Of a stretch of 64,000 nucleotides of DNA, positions 36,430 through 46,300 are shown piece after piece. The notes beneath the pieces were generated by a model. It searched no databases and was not told the origin of the DNA. It was given only the letters and a program-made list of their open reading frames with translations. The position numbers and the translations under genes were made by a program. The DNA is from an uncultured Bacteroidota bacterium (GTDB taxonomy: Bacteria > Bacteroidota > Bacteroidia > UKL13-3): assembly GCA_903850915.1 (NCBI GenBank), contig CAINMV010000024.1, positions 1 through 64,000 on the forward strand, in the 5' to 3' direction. How positions within the stretch are numbered: the stretch's first letter is position 1; each line of letters opens with the position of its first letter.

Positions 36430-37218
36430 TTAGCGTGTGTTGATGTAATGCTGGATTTTAAAAATATCCTCAGCATTGGCCGATGTTTTTTCTGCCACTT
36501 CTGCTAGTGTAACGTTTTTTATTTCGGCTAGCTTTGTCGCGACTTCAACTATATAAGAACTCTCATTTCTTTTACCTCTATAAGGCATTGGAGCCAAATA
36601 AGGCGCATCAGTTTCCAATACTAAATGATCTAAAGAAATGTCTTTTAGTATAGTTGAAACCTCCGCATTCTTAAACGTAAGTACCCCTCCTATCCCTAAA
36701 TAAAAGCCCATTTCAATCACTTTTTGCGCTTGAGGTAATGTTCCGCCCCAGCAATGAAAAACACCTCCAGTAAATAACTGATGCTGCTCAATCAAGGCAA
36801 TACATTCTGCAGTGGCATCACGACTATGTATACTTACCGGCAAATGCAATTCCTTGGCAAGCATCATTTGATAAACAAATGCCGATCTCTGCCGATCAAA
36901 AGTTGATTTATCCCAATACAAATCTAGGCCTATTTCACCAACAGCTAAATAATGACTGTGACGCAAATACTCCTCAATTAACTGCATCTCATTTTCCCAA
37001 TCTTCGCTGACGTTGCAGGGGTGCAAACCCATCATCGGAAATACGTTTTCTGGAAATTGCTTACATAATTCGAGCATACCATCGATAGTACTCAAATCAA
37101 CATTCGGTAAAAGCAAGTGCTTGACGTCTCTGCTTATTGCACGATTGACCATTTCCAAATTATCGGGGTCAAATTGCACATCGTATAAATGAGTATGGGT
37201 ATCTGTTAAATGTGGCAT
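36430..37218 (-). CDS. TatD family metal-dependent hydrolase
   Basis: A 262-residue TIM-barrel metallohydrolase of the TatD DNase family, near the usual length of 255-265. Metal ligands are visible as DTHTHLYD (His-x-His), VGEIGLDLYWDK (Glu), VSIHSRDA (His), VFHCWGG (His) and LETDAPYLAP (Asp). TatD proteins are 3'-5' exonucleases or deoxyribonucleases in DNA repair and degradation. The ATG lies 2 bases after the stop of the flavin reductase gene on the same strand, so it is the second gene of a two-gene operon. Confidence 0.94.
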   Translation of the reverse strand: MPHLTDTHTHLYDVQFDPDNLEMVNRAISRDVKHLLLPNVDLSTIDGMLELCKQFPENVFPMMGLHPCNVSEDWENEMQLIEEYLRHSHYLAVGEIGLDLYWDKSTFDRQRSAFVYQMMLAKELHLPVSIHSRDATAECIALIEQHQLFTGGVFHCWGGTLPQAQKVIEMGFYLGIGGVLTFKNAEVSTILKDISLDHLVLETDAPYLAPMPYRGKRNESSYIVEVATKLAEIKNVTLAEVAEKTSANAEDIFKIQHYINTR

Positions 37219-37220
37219 CT

Positions 37221-38120
37221 CTATTTTTCCATTTTAATAAGTAGCAACATCCAAGCCTCAACTACATTTCCTGCATCCAACAATTGTTTTGCTTTCATGT
37301 GAAGTTGAATCTCTAAATTTTCAGGATCCGTTTCTAATCGATAAATGAGGTTACGTATTTCACTATTATTGTTTACCATTTCTACCTCTTCGGAATTAGG
37401 AAGCTTCTCAACATTTGCCAACTGACCTAAATTATTGGCTGAGAGTATATGCGAGTTTCTAATACTTTCAGGCAAGGCATCGATACCAATGCCCCTATTT
37501 TTATTCGGCTTCTCTACATCGAATAATGCCAAGCCACTAGCACGCACGTATGTGTCGGCTCCAAGCCTCCCTACCAAATCAATTTTATTTTGATCTATCA
37601 CCCCCTTTGCATTAATTATGCTTTCGCGAATATGCATCATCACTATTTCACATATCACAAGGTTGCCGGCTCCACCTTCTTGGCCCGTTTCGATAACTTG
37701 CTTAACTATACATTCAATTTGTACCGGACTCTCTTTTACGCGAAAAGGTTTTATCTTCACCGAAGCTTCTTTTGTAAAACCTGCTTTAACAAACTCATCT
37801 GTACCTTTTGGATATTCGCAACTCGCCAAACTTACCTGCTGTACCATATCGTAATTAACAACATTAATACAAACCTCCATATTCGCCATTATATTTTCTA
37901 GAGTATGCTTAATGGTATTGTCTCGAACGCGTCGTGCAGGTGAAAAAATAAGCGTCGGAGGATTGCTTCCAAAAGCATTAAAGAAGCTATAAGGACTCAA
38001 ATTACTAATTCCATTGTTATCTATTGTACTGGCAAAACAAATCGGTCGAGGCGCTACGCTCGATAACATATGGGCATGCAATTCAGCCGTCGAAACAGTA
38101 TGTGGGTCGATAGAAATCAT
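37221..38120 (-). CDS. Flavin reductase family protein (FMN-binding split barrel)
   Basis: A 299-residue flavoprotein. The N-terminal domain (about 15-200) is a flavin-reductase-like split barrel, with SSVAPRPICFASTIDNNGI, NLSPYSFFNAFGSNPPTLIF and RDNTIKHTLENI. The C-terminal 100 residues are helical and look specific to this subfamily. It would bind FMN and reduce it with NAD(P)H or use it in an oxidoreductase step; the substrate is unknown. TatD follows 2 bases downstream. A TAAATTTG box lies 4 bases before the ATG. Confidence 0.9.
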   Translation of the reverse strand: MISIDPHTVSTAELHAHMLSSVAPRPICFASTIDNNGISNLSPYSFFNAFGSNPPTLIFSPARRVRDNTIKHTLENIMANMEVCINVVNYDMVQQVSLASCEYPKGTDEFVKAGFTKEASVKIKPFRVKESPVQIECIVKQVIETGQEGGAGNLVICEIVMMHIRESIINAKGVIDQNKIDLVGRLGADTYVRASGLALFDVEKPNKNRGIGIDALPESIRNSHILSANNLGQLANVEKLPNSEEVEMVNNNSEIRNLIYRLETDPENLEIQLHMKAKQLLDAGNVVEAWMLLLIKMEK

Positions 38121-38124
38121 AATG

Positions 38125-38132
38125 CAAATTTA
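38125..38132 (-). promoter_or_regulatory. -7 promoter box of the flavin reductase-tatD operon
   Basis: Minus-strand TAAATTTG followed by C, 4 bases from the start codon; consistent with a leaderless transcript. Confidence 0.5.
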
Positions 38133-38301
38133 AAGAAAAGTAGTCGTACGTCATCTCTTCTAATCGGTGATATTTACAATGGCATTATATAACAAAAAGC
38201 TATGTCTTGATTCTAGATTAAGTGCCTAATTTTTTTACAGAACTAGTTGTCGCGCTATCTATGGCGAGTAATAGCTTGAAGCAATAGCATTATTTGACAT
38301 A

Positions 38302-38309
38302 TATGTTTG
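38302..38309 (+). promoter_or_regulatory. -7 promoter box of the DUF4956 operon
   Basis: TATGTTTG matches TAnnTTTG, 28 bases before the first ATG of the operon. A TTG at 38276-38278 is 23 bases upstream, within the broad spacing seen for this promoter class. Confidence 0.5.
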
Positions 38310-38337
38310 AATGTTAATTTGAAATTACGCTAAAGTT

Positions 38338-39054
38338 ATGTTAATTGCAACGTTATACATGGAAGACTTTTTATCCCTTTATTCAAAGATTGAAAACCCA
38401 ACATTAGAGATGGTGTTTTTCACTTTTCTACTTTCCTTTTTGCTGGGGGTGCTTATTGCTGTAATTTACACCAAAACAACACCAAACACGATTAAAACTC
38501 CGAATTTTGTGCAAGCAATGATATTAAGCACAATCATAGCCTCTACTGTTATTCAATCCACTAACAATAGTATCAGTTCTGGGCTAGGTATACTAGGCGC
38601 TCTCACAATTCTAAACTTCAGAACAAACTTTAGAGACCCCCGAGATATCATTTTTATGTTTGCCGCTATTAGCACCGGAATTGCCTGTGGTTCTTATGTC
38701 TTCCTAATTGCTATTGTTGGTATAGTAGGCTTTTCCATAATTGCTATTGTACTTAGCTTCACTCCTTTCTATCTCGGAAACCACTTAGTTTGGGAGCTCC
38801 GATTGCGGTTTGATAAGAAACAAGATAAAGAAACTTTTGTTGAAGAAACATTGACTCTTTTTTGTAAGAAATACACTAATGAGAGTATTAGAAATGATGT
38901 CTCGAAAGAAAATATTCCCTTTTTAGAATGCGAGTACGTGGTAATTCTGAAAGACGATTCAGAAGCCAAAAAGTTTCTAAGTGTTCTTGAAGAAGGCGGA
39001 GTAATGGTAAGAAAATACAACAAGCAAAACACAGAATTCACATCCAACGATTGA
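38338..39054 (+). CDS. DUF4956 family inner-membrane protein
   Basis: A 238-residue membrane protein. The first 145 residues hold four to five hydrophobic helices (about 24-44, 58-76, 104-120, 121-143), followed by a soluble cytoplasmic domain (about 150-238) with a ferredoxin-like look (FLECEYVVILKDDSEAKKFL). GLGILGALTILNFRTNFRDP is the hallmark of DUF4956, a family related in sequence style to MgtC. An ATG at 38359 (MEDFLSLY) is an alternative start. DUF4956 genes are known near CotH and VTC-type polyphosphate genes in other bacteria; none is here. It begins an operon with an adaptor and a TolC-like gene and overlaps the next ATG by one base (TGATG). Function is unknown. Confidence 0.85.
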   Translation: MLIATLYMEDFLSLYSKIENPTLEMVFFTFLLSFLLGVLIAVIYTKTTPNTIKTPNFVQAMILSTIIASTVIQSTNNSISSGLGILGALTILNFRTNFRDPRDIIFMFAAISTGIACGSYVFLIAIVGIVGFSIIAIVLSFTPFYLGNHLVWELRLRFDKKQDKETFVEETLTLFCKKYTNESIRNDVSKENIPFLECEYVVILKDDSEAKKFLSVLEEGGVMVRKYNKQNTEFTSND

Positions 39055-40046
39055 TGAAGAAGATAAACATATTATACGTGTTTTGGATAATTGCATTAAT
39101 CCTTTTCATTTGGCTTATGTTAAACCTGAAAACACAAGTCACGAAGACCATTTTTGGAACTGCAACCACCCAAGTTTATTCTATGAATGTAGAATACGCG
39201 ACCATCGTGAATGAATGTAAGGTGCACCAAGGAGATAGAGTAAAGAAAGGTGATACACTGCTGGTATTGCTTCGTGGCGAAATGGATAAGAGCATTAGCG
39301 ATGTCTTCTCGATGATAAATCAACTTGACGTTGATCGCAATGCGAAAAATCAAATCTTGGATAAAGAAGAGGCTATTTTCAATGCACAACAAGCATCAAA
39401 AATTAGTGCTATTAATGCACAAATTACTATCCTCGAAAAAGAAATCGAGATTCAAAATAATTTATTATACGCTATTGGTCAAGAAAAAACAAAACCTACA
39501 AACAACATTAAACAGTTGGAGCTGGCTGGATTAAAAGAGTCTTTAGAACAGCTAAGGATTCAAAGTATAGAACAGAAGAAATCTTATAATACACAGCGCG
39601 AAGGGAACAACAAAAGTTATGAGGCGCGTTTGGCAACAAATAAAAATGACATTGACTACTATCAACTTGAAAAACATAAAATGATTGTAGTGGCTCCTTG
39701 CGATGGTATTGTAGATAATGTTTATGTGCTCCCCAAAGATATGGCGCCCCAATACAAAGAACTTATTAGAATTAATAGTGTTACACCGAATCGAGTTACA
39801 GGTTTTATTCACGAAAGTATGGCAATACCATTTCAGCTTGGCGATAGTGTACTACTTACCTCTGCAGCACGTCAAGAAATATCGTGTAAAGGGATGATTA
39901 TTGGAAATGGGAATCATCTCGTAGAGCTACCTTTAAGATTACGTAAATTTGTTGAACTTAGGGCTTGGGGACGAGAAATATTCGTACAAATGAATCCTGA
40001 TAATAATTTTTACATCGATGAGAAAATTCTAATTCAGATAAATTGA
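39054..40046 (+). CDS. Membrane-fusion (HlyD-like) periplasmic adaptor
   Basis: A 330-residue adaptor protein with one N-terminal membrane helix (about 7-24). The split lipoyl (barrel-sandwich) motif is visible as NECKVHQGDRVKKGDTLLVL (about 53-72) and VVAPCDGIVDNVYVLP (about 220-235). A long charged coiled-coil lies between them (about 75-215: EKEIEIQNNLLYAIGQEKTK, LKESLEQLRIQSIEQKKSY), and a beta-barrel domain follows. This is the layout of HlyD/EmrA-type adaptors that link an inner-membrane transporter to an outer-membrane channel. The start at 39054 overlaps the DUF4956 stop (TGATG), so the two are translationally coupled. No ABC, RND or MFS transporter gene is adjacent. Confidence 0.87.
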   Translation: MKKINILYVFWIIALILFIWLMLNLKTQVTKTIFGTATTQVYSMNVEYATIVNECKVHQGDRVKKGDTLLVLLRGEMDKSISDVFSMINQLDVDRNAKNQILDKEEAIFNAQQASKISAINAQITILEKEIEIQNNLLYAIGQEKTKPTNNIKQLELAGLKESLEQLRIQSIEQKKSYNTQREGNNKSYEARLATNKNDIDYYQLEKHKMIVVAPCDGIVDNVYVLPKDMAPQYKELIRINSVTPNRVTGFIHESMAIPFQLGDSVLLTSAARQEISCKGMIIGNGNHLVELPLRLRKFVELRAWGREIFVQMNPDNNFYIDEKILIQIN

Positions 40047-40056
40047 GCTCTCCGTT

Positions 40057-41340
40057 ATGATGCGTAAGACTTTTCATCTCATTCTGTTTTTGCTTTGTTT
40101 CTCGGGTGAAATTTTCGCTCAGACTGTGTCTCTTGAGCAAATATTGGCGACTTCACTAAATGATGAACGCGTTACTCGAGATGCGCAAATGGAACAATTT
40201 ACTAACAACTTAAACTTCAATCTGCCTCCGGTTAAAAAAATTGAGTTACGCTTAGGGCTTAATGGGAATAACACCTCTGACACCCTAGATGGCAATTTGA
40301 GAAATGAAGATTATTATTCGTTAAATTTAACGACCAACAAGCGTAAAGAAATGAAACTTCAAAAGCAAATTAAGCCTGCTCAAGTTAATTTGTTTAATAA
40401 AGAAAAAGAGATGTTTCAAATGCAGGCCATTCAAGACCGTTATACTGTGCTTACAAGTCTTTATTATAATACAGAAGCACTTAAAAAGAAAAAGGAATTA
40501 CAAGATCTCTTAAATAAAAAAAATGAACTTCTACAGAACCTTCTGAACGAAGGTATTACTATAAAAATCAATGATGCCTTAGATACTGAAAAAGATTTGG
40601 TGCTTGTATTCAATATGATTCAAGAGGAAGAAAATGCAATAACCATTAACAAAGCGAAGCTGTGTCAATTTTTCAGTACCTCAAAAGAACTTTTTGTTGA
40701 CTTTAAGGGTATGATTACACCAAAAAAAATCATTGCAAATAATATTTTGTTAAAACAAGATAGTATCAACCAACATCCATCCGTGATTTATAAAGAAGCG
40801 CAATATCAACTTGCTGCTGCTAACAATATTTTAGAGCGAGCTCAAAACACAAATGTGCTAAACTCATTTCAAGTGGGATATAATCGTCCGGTTTACACCT
40901 CCGAAATATTAAAAAAATTTAAGCCAGAGAACACCTTGACATTCCGGGTAGGTATTAGTATTCCTATAATGGGCAATTATAATTTTAATCGGAACAACAC
41001 CAACATTCAACAATATAATGCGCTACTTAACTGGCAGACATCGCAGGTAATACAAGATAAAACTATTAATGTACAAGAGTCGCGCTTTGAAAACAGTATA
41101 CGACAATATAATGCTTTAATAGATATTTATTCCAAAAGCATCATTTCGAGGTTATTAGAGAATGAAAAGGTAGTTGCGCAAAGTACTGCACTCGAATTAA
41201 TTGATATGCGAATTGCGAAGAAGAAAATAGAGATAAATATGCTTCTAAGTGCTGGAACACTCACTCAAAACTACATTCAATTGCTTGAGAATAAAGGCCT
41301 TTTGAATTATTCAACTAGAAGTCAATACCTTTTAGAATAA
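40057..41340 (+). CDS. TolC-like outer-membrane efflux protein
   Basis: A 427-residue exported protein with a signal peptide (MMRKTFHLILFLLCFSGEIFAQ), long amphipathic helices and short strand segments. The layout is that of the outer membrane factor (TolC) family: TVSLEQILATSLNDERVTRD at the start, LGLNGNNTSDTLDGNLRNED, VGISIPIMGNYNFN and a helical C-terminal half. Similarity to TolC is structural rather than by strict motif, so confidence is moderate. It is the third gene of the DUF4956 operon, 10 bases after the adaptor stop, and would provide the outer-membrane exit duct. No terminator hairpin was recognised downstream. Confidence 0.8.
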   Translation: MMRKTFHLILFLLCFSGEIFAQTVSLEQILATSLNDERVTRDAQMEQFTNNLNFNLPPVKKIELRLGLNGNNTSDTLDGNLRNEDYYSLNLTTNKRKEMKLQKQIKPAQVNLFNKEKEMFQMQAIQDRYTVLTSLYYNTEALKKKKELQDLLNKKNELLQNLLNEGITIKINDALDTEKDLVLVFNMIQEEENAITINKAKLCQFFSTSKELFVDFKGMITPKKIIANNILLKQDSINQHPSVIYKEAQYQLAAANNILERAQNTNVLNSFQVGYNRPVYTSEILKKFKPENTLTFRVGISIPIMGNYNFNRNNTNIQQYNALLNWQTSQVIQDKTINVQESRFENSIRQYNALIDIYSKSIISRLLENEKVVAQSTALELIDMRIAKKKIEINMLLSAGTLTQNYIQLLENKGLLNYSTRSQYLLE

Positions 41341-41474
41341 ATAAAAACGTCCACTATTGCTCCACTTTATCGTTAGCCTTTTTCGTTAAAGATTATTAAT
41401 TATAATCTCTTATTCTTTACTTTTCTTGACTTCCGCCTTGGAATCGGTTACGATTGATTTAATTTGCAGCCGAT

Positions 41475-42458
41475 ATGACAACGAACATTAAAAGAATAGG
41501 TGTAATGACCTCAGGAGGTGATGCACCCGGAATGAATGCCTGTATCAGAGCTGTAGTAAGAACGGCCGCCTTCCATCAAATTGAATGCTATGGAATAATG
41601 CGCGGATACCAAGGCATGATTGAGAATGAAATTATAAAGCTAGAGTCGAAGGATGTTGCAAATATTATTCAACGAGGAGGCACAATTTTAAAAACGAGCA
41701 GGAGTGAAATGTTCATGACAAAAGAAGGACGACAGATTGCAGCCGACAACCTAAAGAATTTCGGTATAGATGGTCTAGTTGTTATTGGCGGAGATGGGTC
41801 ATTTCGAGGGGCTCAAGTTTTTTATGACGAACATAAAATACCTGGAATCGGAATTCCTGGAACAATAGACAAAGACTTGGCTGGAACCGATTTCACCATC
41901 GGTTACGATACTGCTATTAATACCGTAGTACAAGCAATCGACAAAATAAGAGACACCGCCGATTCACATAACCGCATGTTTTTTGTGGAGGTAATGGGAC
42001 GAGACGCAGGATTTATTGCACTCTCAAGTGGCATCAGTGTTGGCGCTGAAGCAGTGCTTATTCCAGAAACAAAAACCTATATCGATGAATTAATTGCCAA
42101 TATAGAAAGTGGCTACAAAAGAAAAAAACTTTGCCACATTATAGTGGTGGCCGAAGGCGATGAAGAAGGAGGTGCCGTTCAGATAGCAGAAAAGGTAAAA
42201 GCAAAGTTCAATCATATCGAAACACGTGTTTCTGTATTAGGCCATATGCAACGTGGCGGTTCACCTTCATGCAACGATCGCCTACTAGCAAGTAGATTAG
42301 GCCATGCCGCAGTTGATGCACTTATCGATGGCAAATTAAACTATATGGTTGGCATAATAAACGATAAAATTGCATTTACCCCACTTGCAAAGGCGAACAA
42401 ACAACAGCCACAAATAAACGAGGAGCTGCTGCGACTTGTTGAGGTTTTATCAGCCTAA
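41475..42458 (+). CDS. pfkA: 6-phosphofructokinase (ATP)
   Basis: A 327-residue glycolytic enzyme that phosphorylates fructose 6-phosphate using ATP. Signatures are MTSGGDAPGMN (ATP site), VVIGGDGSFRGA, GTIDKDLAGTDFTIGYDTA (catalytic Asp in IDKD), MFFVEVMGRDAGFIA and the full family signature RVSVLGHMQRGGSPSCNDR. The GGDGS motif with Gly after GGD fits the ATP-dependent, not the pyrophosphate-dependent, type. A PAP2 phosphatase gene follows 28 bases downstream. Confidence 0.97.
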   Translation: MTTNIKRIGVMTSGGDAPGMNACIRAVVRTAAFHQIECYGIMRGYQGMIENEIIKLESKDVANIIQRGGTILKTSRSEMFMTKEGRQIAADNLKNFGIDGLVVIGGDGSFRGAQVFYDEHKIPGIGIPGTIDKDLAGTDFTIGYDTAINTVVQAIDKIRDTADSHNRMFFVEVMGRDAGFIALSSGISVGAEAVLIPETKTYIDELIANIESGYKRKKLCHIIVVAEGDEEGGAVQIAEKVKAKFNHIETRVSVLGHMQRGGSPSCNDRLLASRLGHAAVDALIDGKLNYMVGIINDKIAFTPLAKANKQQPQINEELLRLVEVLSA

Positions 42459-42486
42459 CGAGTTGTTATTAAACGGGTTTTTTTCT

Positions 42487-43101
42487 ATGAGAAATACTTT
42501 ATCTTTTTCAATTCTCTTCATGTTTGTGGCTACTTCAAATGCACAAAATAAAGATATCTCAATTTTACGCAGTATAAATAAAAGGCAAACTCCTTTTAAA
42601 ACAACATTATACAAATATAGTAGTAATAGCGCATACTCAATTCCATTTGTTTATCCCTCCCTCTTTTTGTTAATAGGAAAAACAAACAAAAGTCCTGGCA
42701 TGGTAAAGGAATCGTTTTTCTCCGCAACATCATTGGGTGCTGTTTGTGCTTTAAGCTACACCCTAAAACAAACTATCCGTCGCCCTCGCCCTTATGTCAC
42801 CTATCCGGATTTAATTATCGATAAGCCAGCAAAAACATTTTCCTTTCCTTCAGGACATACTGCGGTAGCCTTTTGCACCGCTACTAGCATTTCACTTTAT
42901 TATAATAAATGGTATGTTACCGCACCCGCTTTTTTATGGGCCGGACTGGTGTCGACTTCACGAATGTATTTAGGAAAACACTATCCTACAGATGTAATTG
43001 GTGGGATTTTATTAGGAACTGCAATTCCTTTACTCTTCCATTATTGTATGCCTGTAAATAATGCCTTAGACCGAACAGGAAAACTTCTGTTCAAATACTA
43101 A
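42487..43101 (+). CDS. PAP2 family phosphatase
   Basis: A 204-residue phosphatase with signal or anchor sequence (RNTLSFSILFMFVATSNAQ). All three acid-phosphatase motifs are present: KQTIRRPRP, FPSGHTAVAF and SRMYLGKHYPTDVIGG (His and Asp). Such proteins dephosphorylate phosphatidate, undecaprenyl pyrophosphate or glycerolipid phosphates at the envelope. Lipid A or undecaprenyl pyrophosphate are possible substrates here, but nothing decides it. I chose the ATG at 42487 because the frame beginning at 42436 overlaps pfkA and has no function in the signal sequence. Confidence 0.9.
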   Translation: MRNTLSFSILFMFVATSNAQNKDISILRSINKRQTPFKTTLYKYSSNSAYSIPFVYPSLFLLIGKTNKSPGMVKESFFSATSLGAVCALSYTLKQTIRRPRPYVTYPDLIIDKPAKTFSFPSGHTAVAFCTATSISLYYNKWYVTAPAFLWAGLVSTSRMYLGKHYPTDVIGGILLGTAIPLLFHYCMPVNNALDRTGKLLFKY

Positions 43102-43310
43102 ATAAATAGATTTAGCTTAGACAAGGTATTTGTAAGTCAGTTATTTCGTATTAATTCTTTTTCTATTCACTAACATCTACTTTTTTTAAAAGCTCCTAGT
43201 GTCGTGCTAATGTATAACCCTTTTTAGAGATTCTTATATAAACCTAAAACTCAACAACAGATATTTAGAAGATTCTTTCACAAATTCAATCTCAATTTTG
43301 CACTAAATAA

Positions 43311-43343
43311 AAAAGCCTGCCAATTAAATATTGACAGGCTTTT
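43311..43343. terminator. Terminator between convergent PAP2 and PKD-repeat genes
   Basis: A 13-base stem (AAAAGCCTGCCAA against TTGACAGGCTTTT, one mismatch) around a 7-base loop, with A- and T-runs on both sides. It lies 17 bases beyond the PKD gene stop and can serve both strands. Confidence 0.7.
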
Positions 43344-43359
43344 AAATAAATATTAAAGT

Positions 43360-46300
43360 TTAATTCTTCATGAAACGAACACTCTGTGTTCCATTTTCGT
43401 TAACTACATTTACGAAATAAACGCCAGCCGCTAATCTCGAAACATCCGCTTTGCAGAAGGAAATTACATTGTCGAATTGCATCAGCAGAGCGCCCGTCAT
43501 GTCAGTTATTTTAACCGTTGAAGTAGTTGCTGGTAGAATAACATTTAAAATGCTATTGGTAGGATTTGGGTATGCTGTAATTCCAGCCTGAACATTCATT
43601 TGCAGTCCTTTTGAAGGAGTAAGATCGGTGTTTTGTGCTGTTTTCGCTACATCTCCAATATTGCCATCCGATAATGGAACCTCGAAATGGTTACCACCAC
43701 CAAACCATCCACAATTTACAAGTACATTTTTACAAACAGTTGTTGAACAATGTTTCACACTATCGAAAACAGTTAAACAAACTTGGAAGGTGCGTTTACT
43801 GAAGAACGTATGATACGGGCTCTTCGCCGATGAGAAACTTGAGTCACCAAAAGACCACCAATACGATGTTCCACCTACTGTTGTATTGACAAATCGGAAG
43901 GTATTGCAGAAATTATAGGAGTAGAAATTAGCTACCGGACAACATACAGTAGGTATTACAATTGTTTTGCAGTAATAATTGTAACATGTTGAATCGTTAC
44001 ATTTTACTACTTTCAGGCATATGGTATAAGTTCCAGCAGCAGTATAAGTGTGGCTACCTGGATTCTTCGTGGTTGTATAGCTGTTGTCTCCCCAGAACCA
44101 AGTATAATTCATGCAACTATCCCCATAGCTATAGTTCACCACTTCTACCTTCTTGTTTGGACAATTCACCGTAGCGCCAAAGTTGGCATGAGAGTTACAA
44201 CAATTTACAGGTATAACAATTGATTTACATATATAATTAACACATGTTGTATCACTACATTTTTTTACGATAAGACAAACCGTATAAGTGCCTGCTTGGG
44301 TATACGTATGTGATGATGGATTCTTATCATTACTATATGTTCCGTCACCCCATGCCCATTTAGAAATAAAGCAGCTATCACCAGTAGATGTATTTAACAC
44401 TTCAAGTTTTTTATTGGCACAATTAACACCGTAGGTATAATTAGCTAACATACTGCATGTCGTACAGCTTACCGTTACTGTTTTGCAAATGGTGGTATCA
44501 CGACAAACAACGGTGGCTCCTCCACTTGTACTATATCGTTTTACAGTTAAGCAAACATTGAAGGTGCCATTATGATAGAATGTGTGCGTAAGATTGCGAG
44601 ATGTAGTGGTTGCAGAAGTGCTATCACCAAAGCTCCAGATATAACCATAGTATCCTGTTGTATCTGCTATAGAAGTGTTAAAGGAAACTGTTCTTGATGG
44701 GCAAGAAACATTATAAGACCAACCTGCTAATAATGAACAAGGCGTATTGCAATTAATAGCGATAGATTTACATATCACAGTATCACGACAAACGATATTG
44801 CTATTGCTTGCAAAACGTTTAATAGTTAAACACACGGTATAATTGCCATTGGATGTATATGTATGTAGTGGGTCTTTGGTATATGCTGTGGTATTGTCTC
44901 CAAAAGTCCATAAATATGTATAATATGCACTTGTATCAGCCACAAAACTAGAGAAATTTACGGCTCTCGAAGGGCAAGAAACACTATACGACCATCCACC
45001 ATAAAGTGAACATGTAGAATTGCAATTCACAGAAACCGTTTTACAAATATTAGTGTCCTTACAAACTGTAGTTGTACCAGGCACATACCGTTTGATTTTT
45101 AAGCATACAGTATACGTTCCATTATTTACAAATGTATGTGTTGCATTTTTTGTGGTCGCCGAAGAGCTATCACCGAAGTTCCAGATATATGCATATATTC
45201 CATTTGTATCGCCAACATAAGATAGAAATGATACCGTTTTTGATGGGCATGATAGGCTGTAAGTCCAATTTCCATATAATGAACAGCTAGTGCTCGACGT
45301 GCAATTAACAACAACCTGCTTGCATATTGTGGTATCATGACAAGGAGTTGAAGTATTCGAAGATGTGTATCTTTTGATGGATAAGCATACATTGTACGTT
45401 CCATTGTTAGCATAGGTATGGGTTGCTGATTTGGTTGTTCCCGCAACAGAGTTATCTCCATAATTCCAAGTGTATGAATAGATGCCCGTGGTGTCACCTA
45501 CATAACCTTGAAAAGAAACAACTTTAGTAGGACAAGCAACGCTGTAACTCCAGCCACCATAAAGTGGGCAAGTGTTGGTGCAGCTAGTAACTGTAATCGT
45601 TTTGCATATTGTGGTATCCTTACAAACCACACCATTAAAGTATTTTTTGACATTAAAGCAAGCAGTATATGTTCCATTGTTGGCATACACATGACTTGTA
45701 ACTCTATGATTTAAAGTATCATAGGTTTGATCTCCAAAAGCCCAAGTATAGCGAATTCCGCCTGTGGTATCTGAACAATATCCTGAAAAAGTTACAGTGC
45801 GTGTGGTACAATTATATCCCCAACCCCAACTTACTGTTCCAAAATTACAACCAGTGGCGCAATTTATTGTTACTGATTTGCATTTGATAGTATAACAATT
45901 CGTGTCATTGCAACTTAACGCTTTAACGCATACAGTATACGTTCCATTTCCTGCAAACAAATGGCCTATTGGCGTGGTTTTACTTGTTTGCAACGTTGAT
46001 GTTCCATCACCCCAATACCAACGATAATATGCACATGCGGCGTTGGTCATATTGTTACTATCGATAATTGAGAAAGAAACTTCTTTGCAATTGGCTGTGG
46101 ATGCGGTGAAACTGAAGTCCACATCTTTTAAAGGAGTTGATACTGTAACTGTTTTACAAATGGTAGTGTCTTTACATACAACACCATTATTATACTTTTT
46201 AATATTTAGGCAAGCTGTATATTGGTTAACTGCACCATAAGAATGGTAAGTTACTTGATGATTCAATGTATCATACGTCGCATCTCCAAAACCCCATGTA

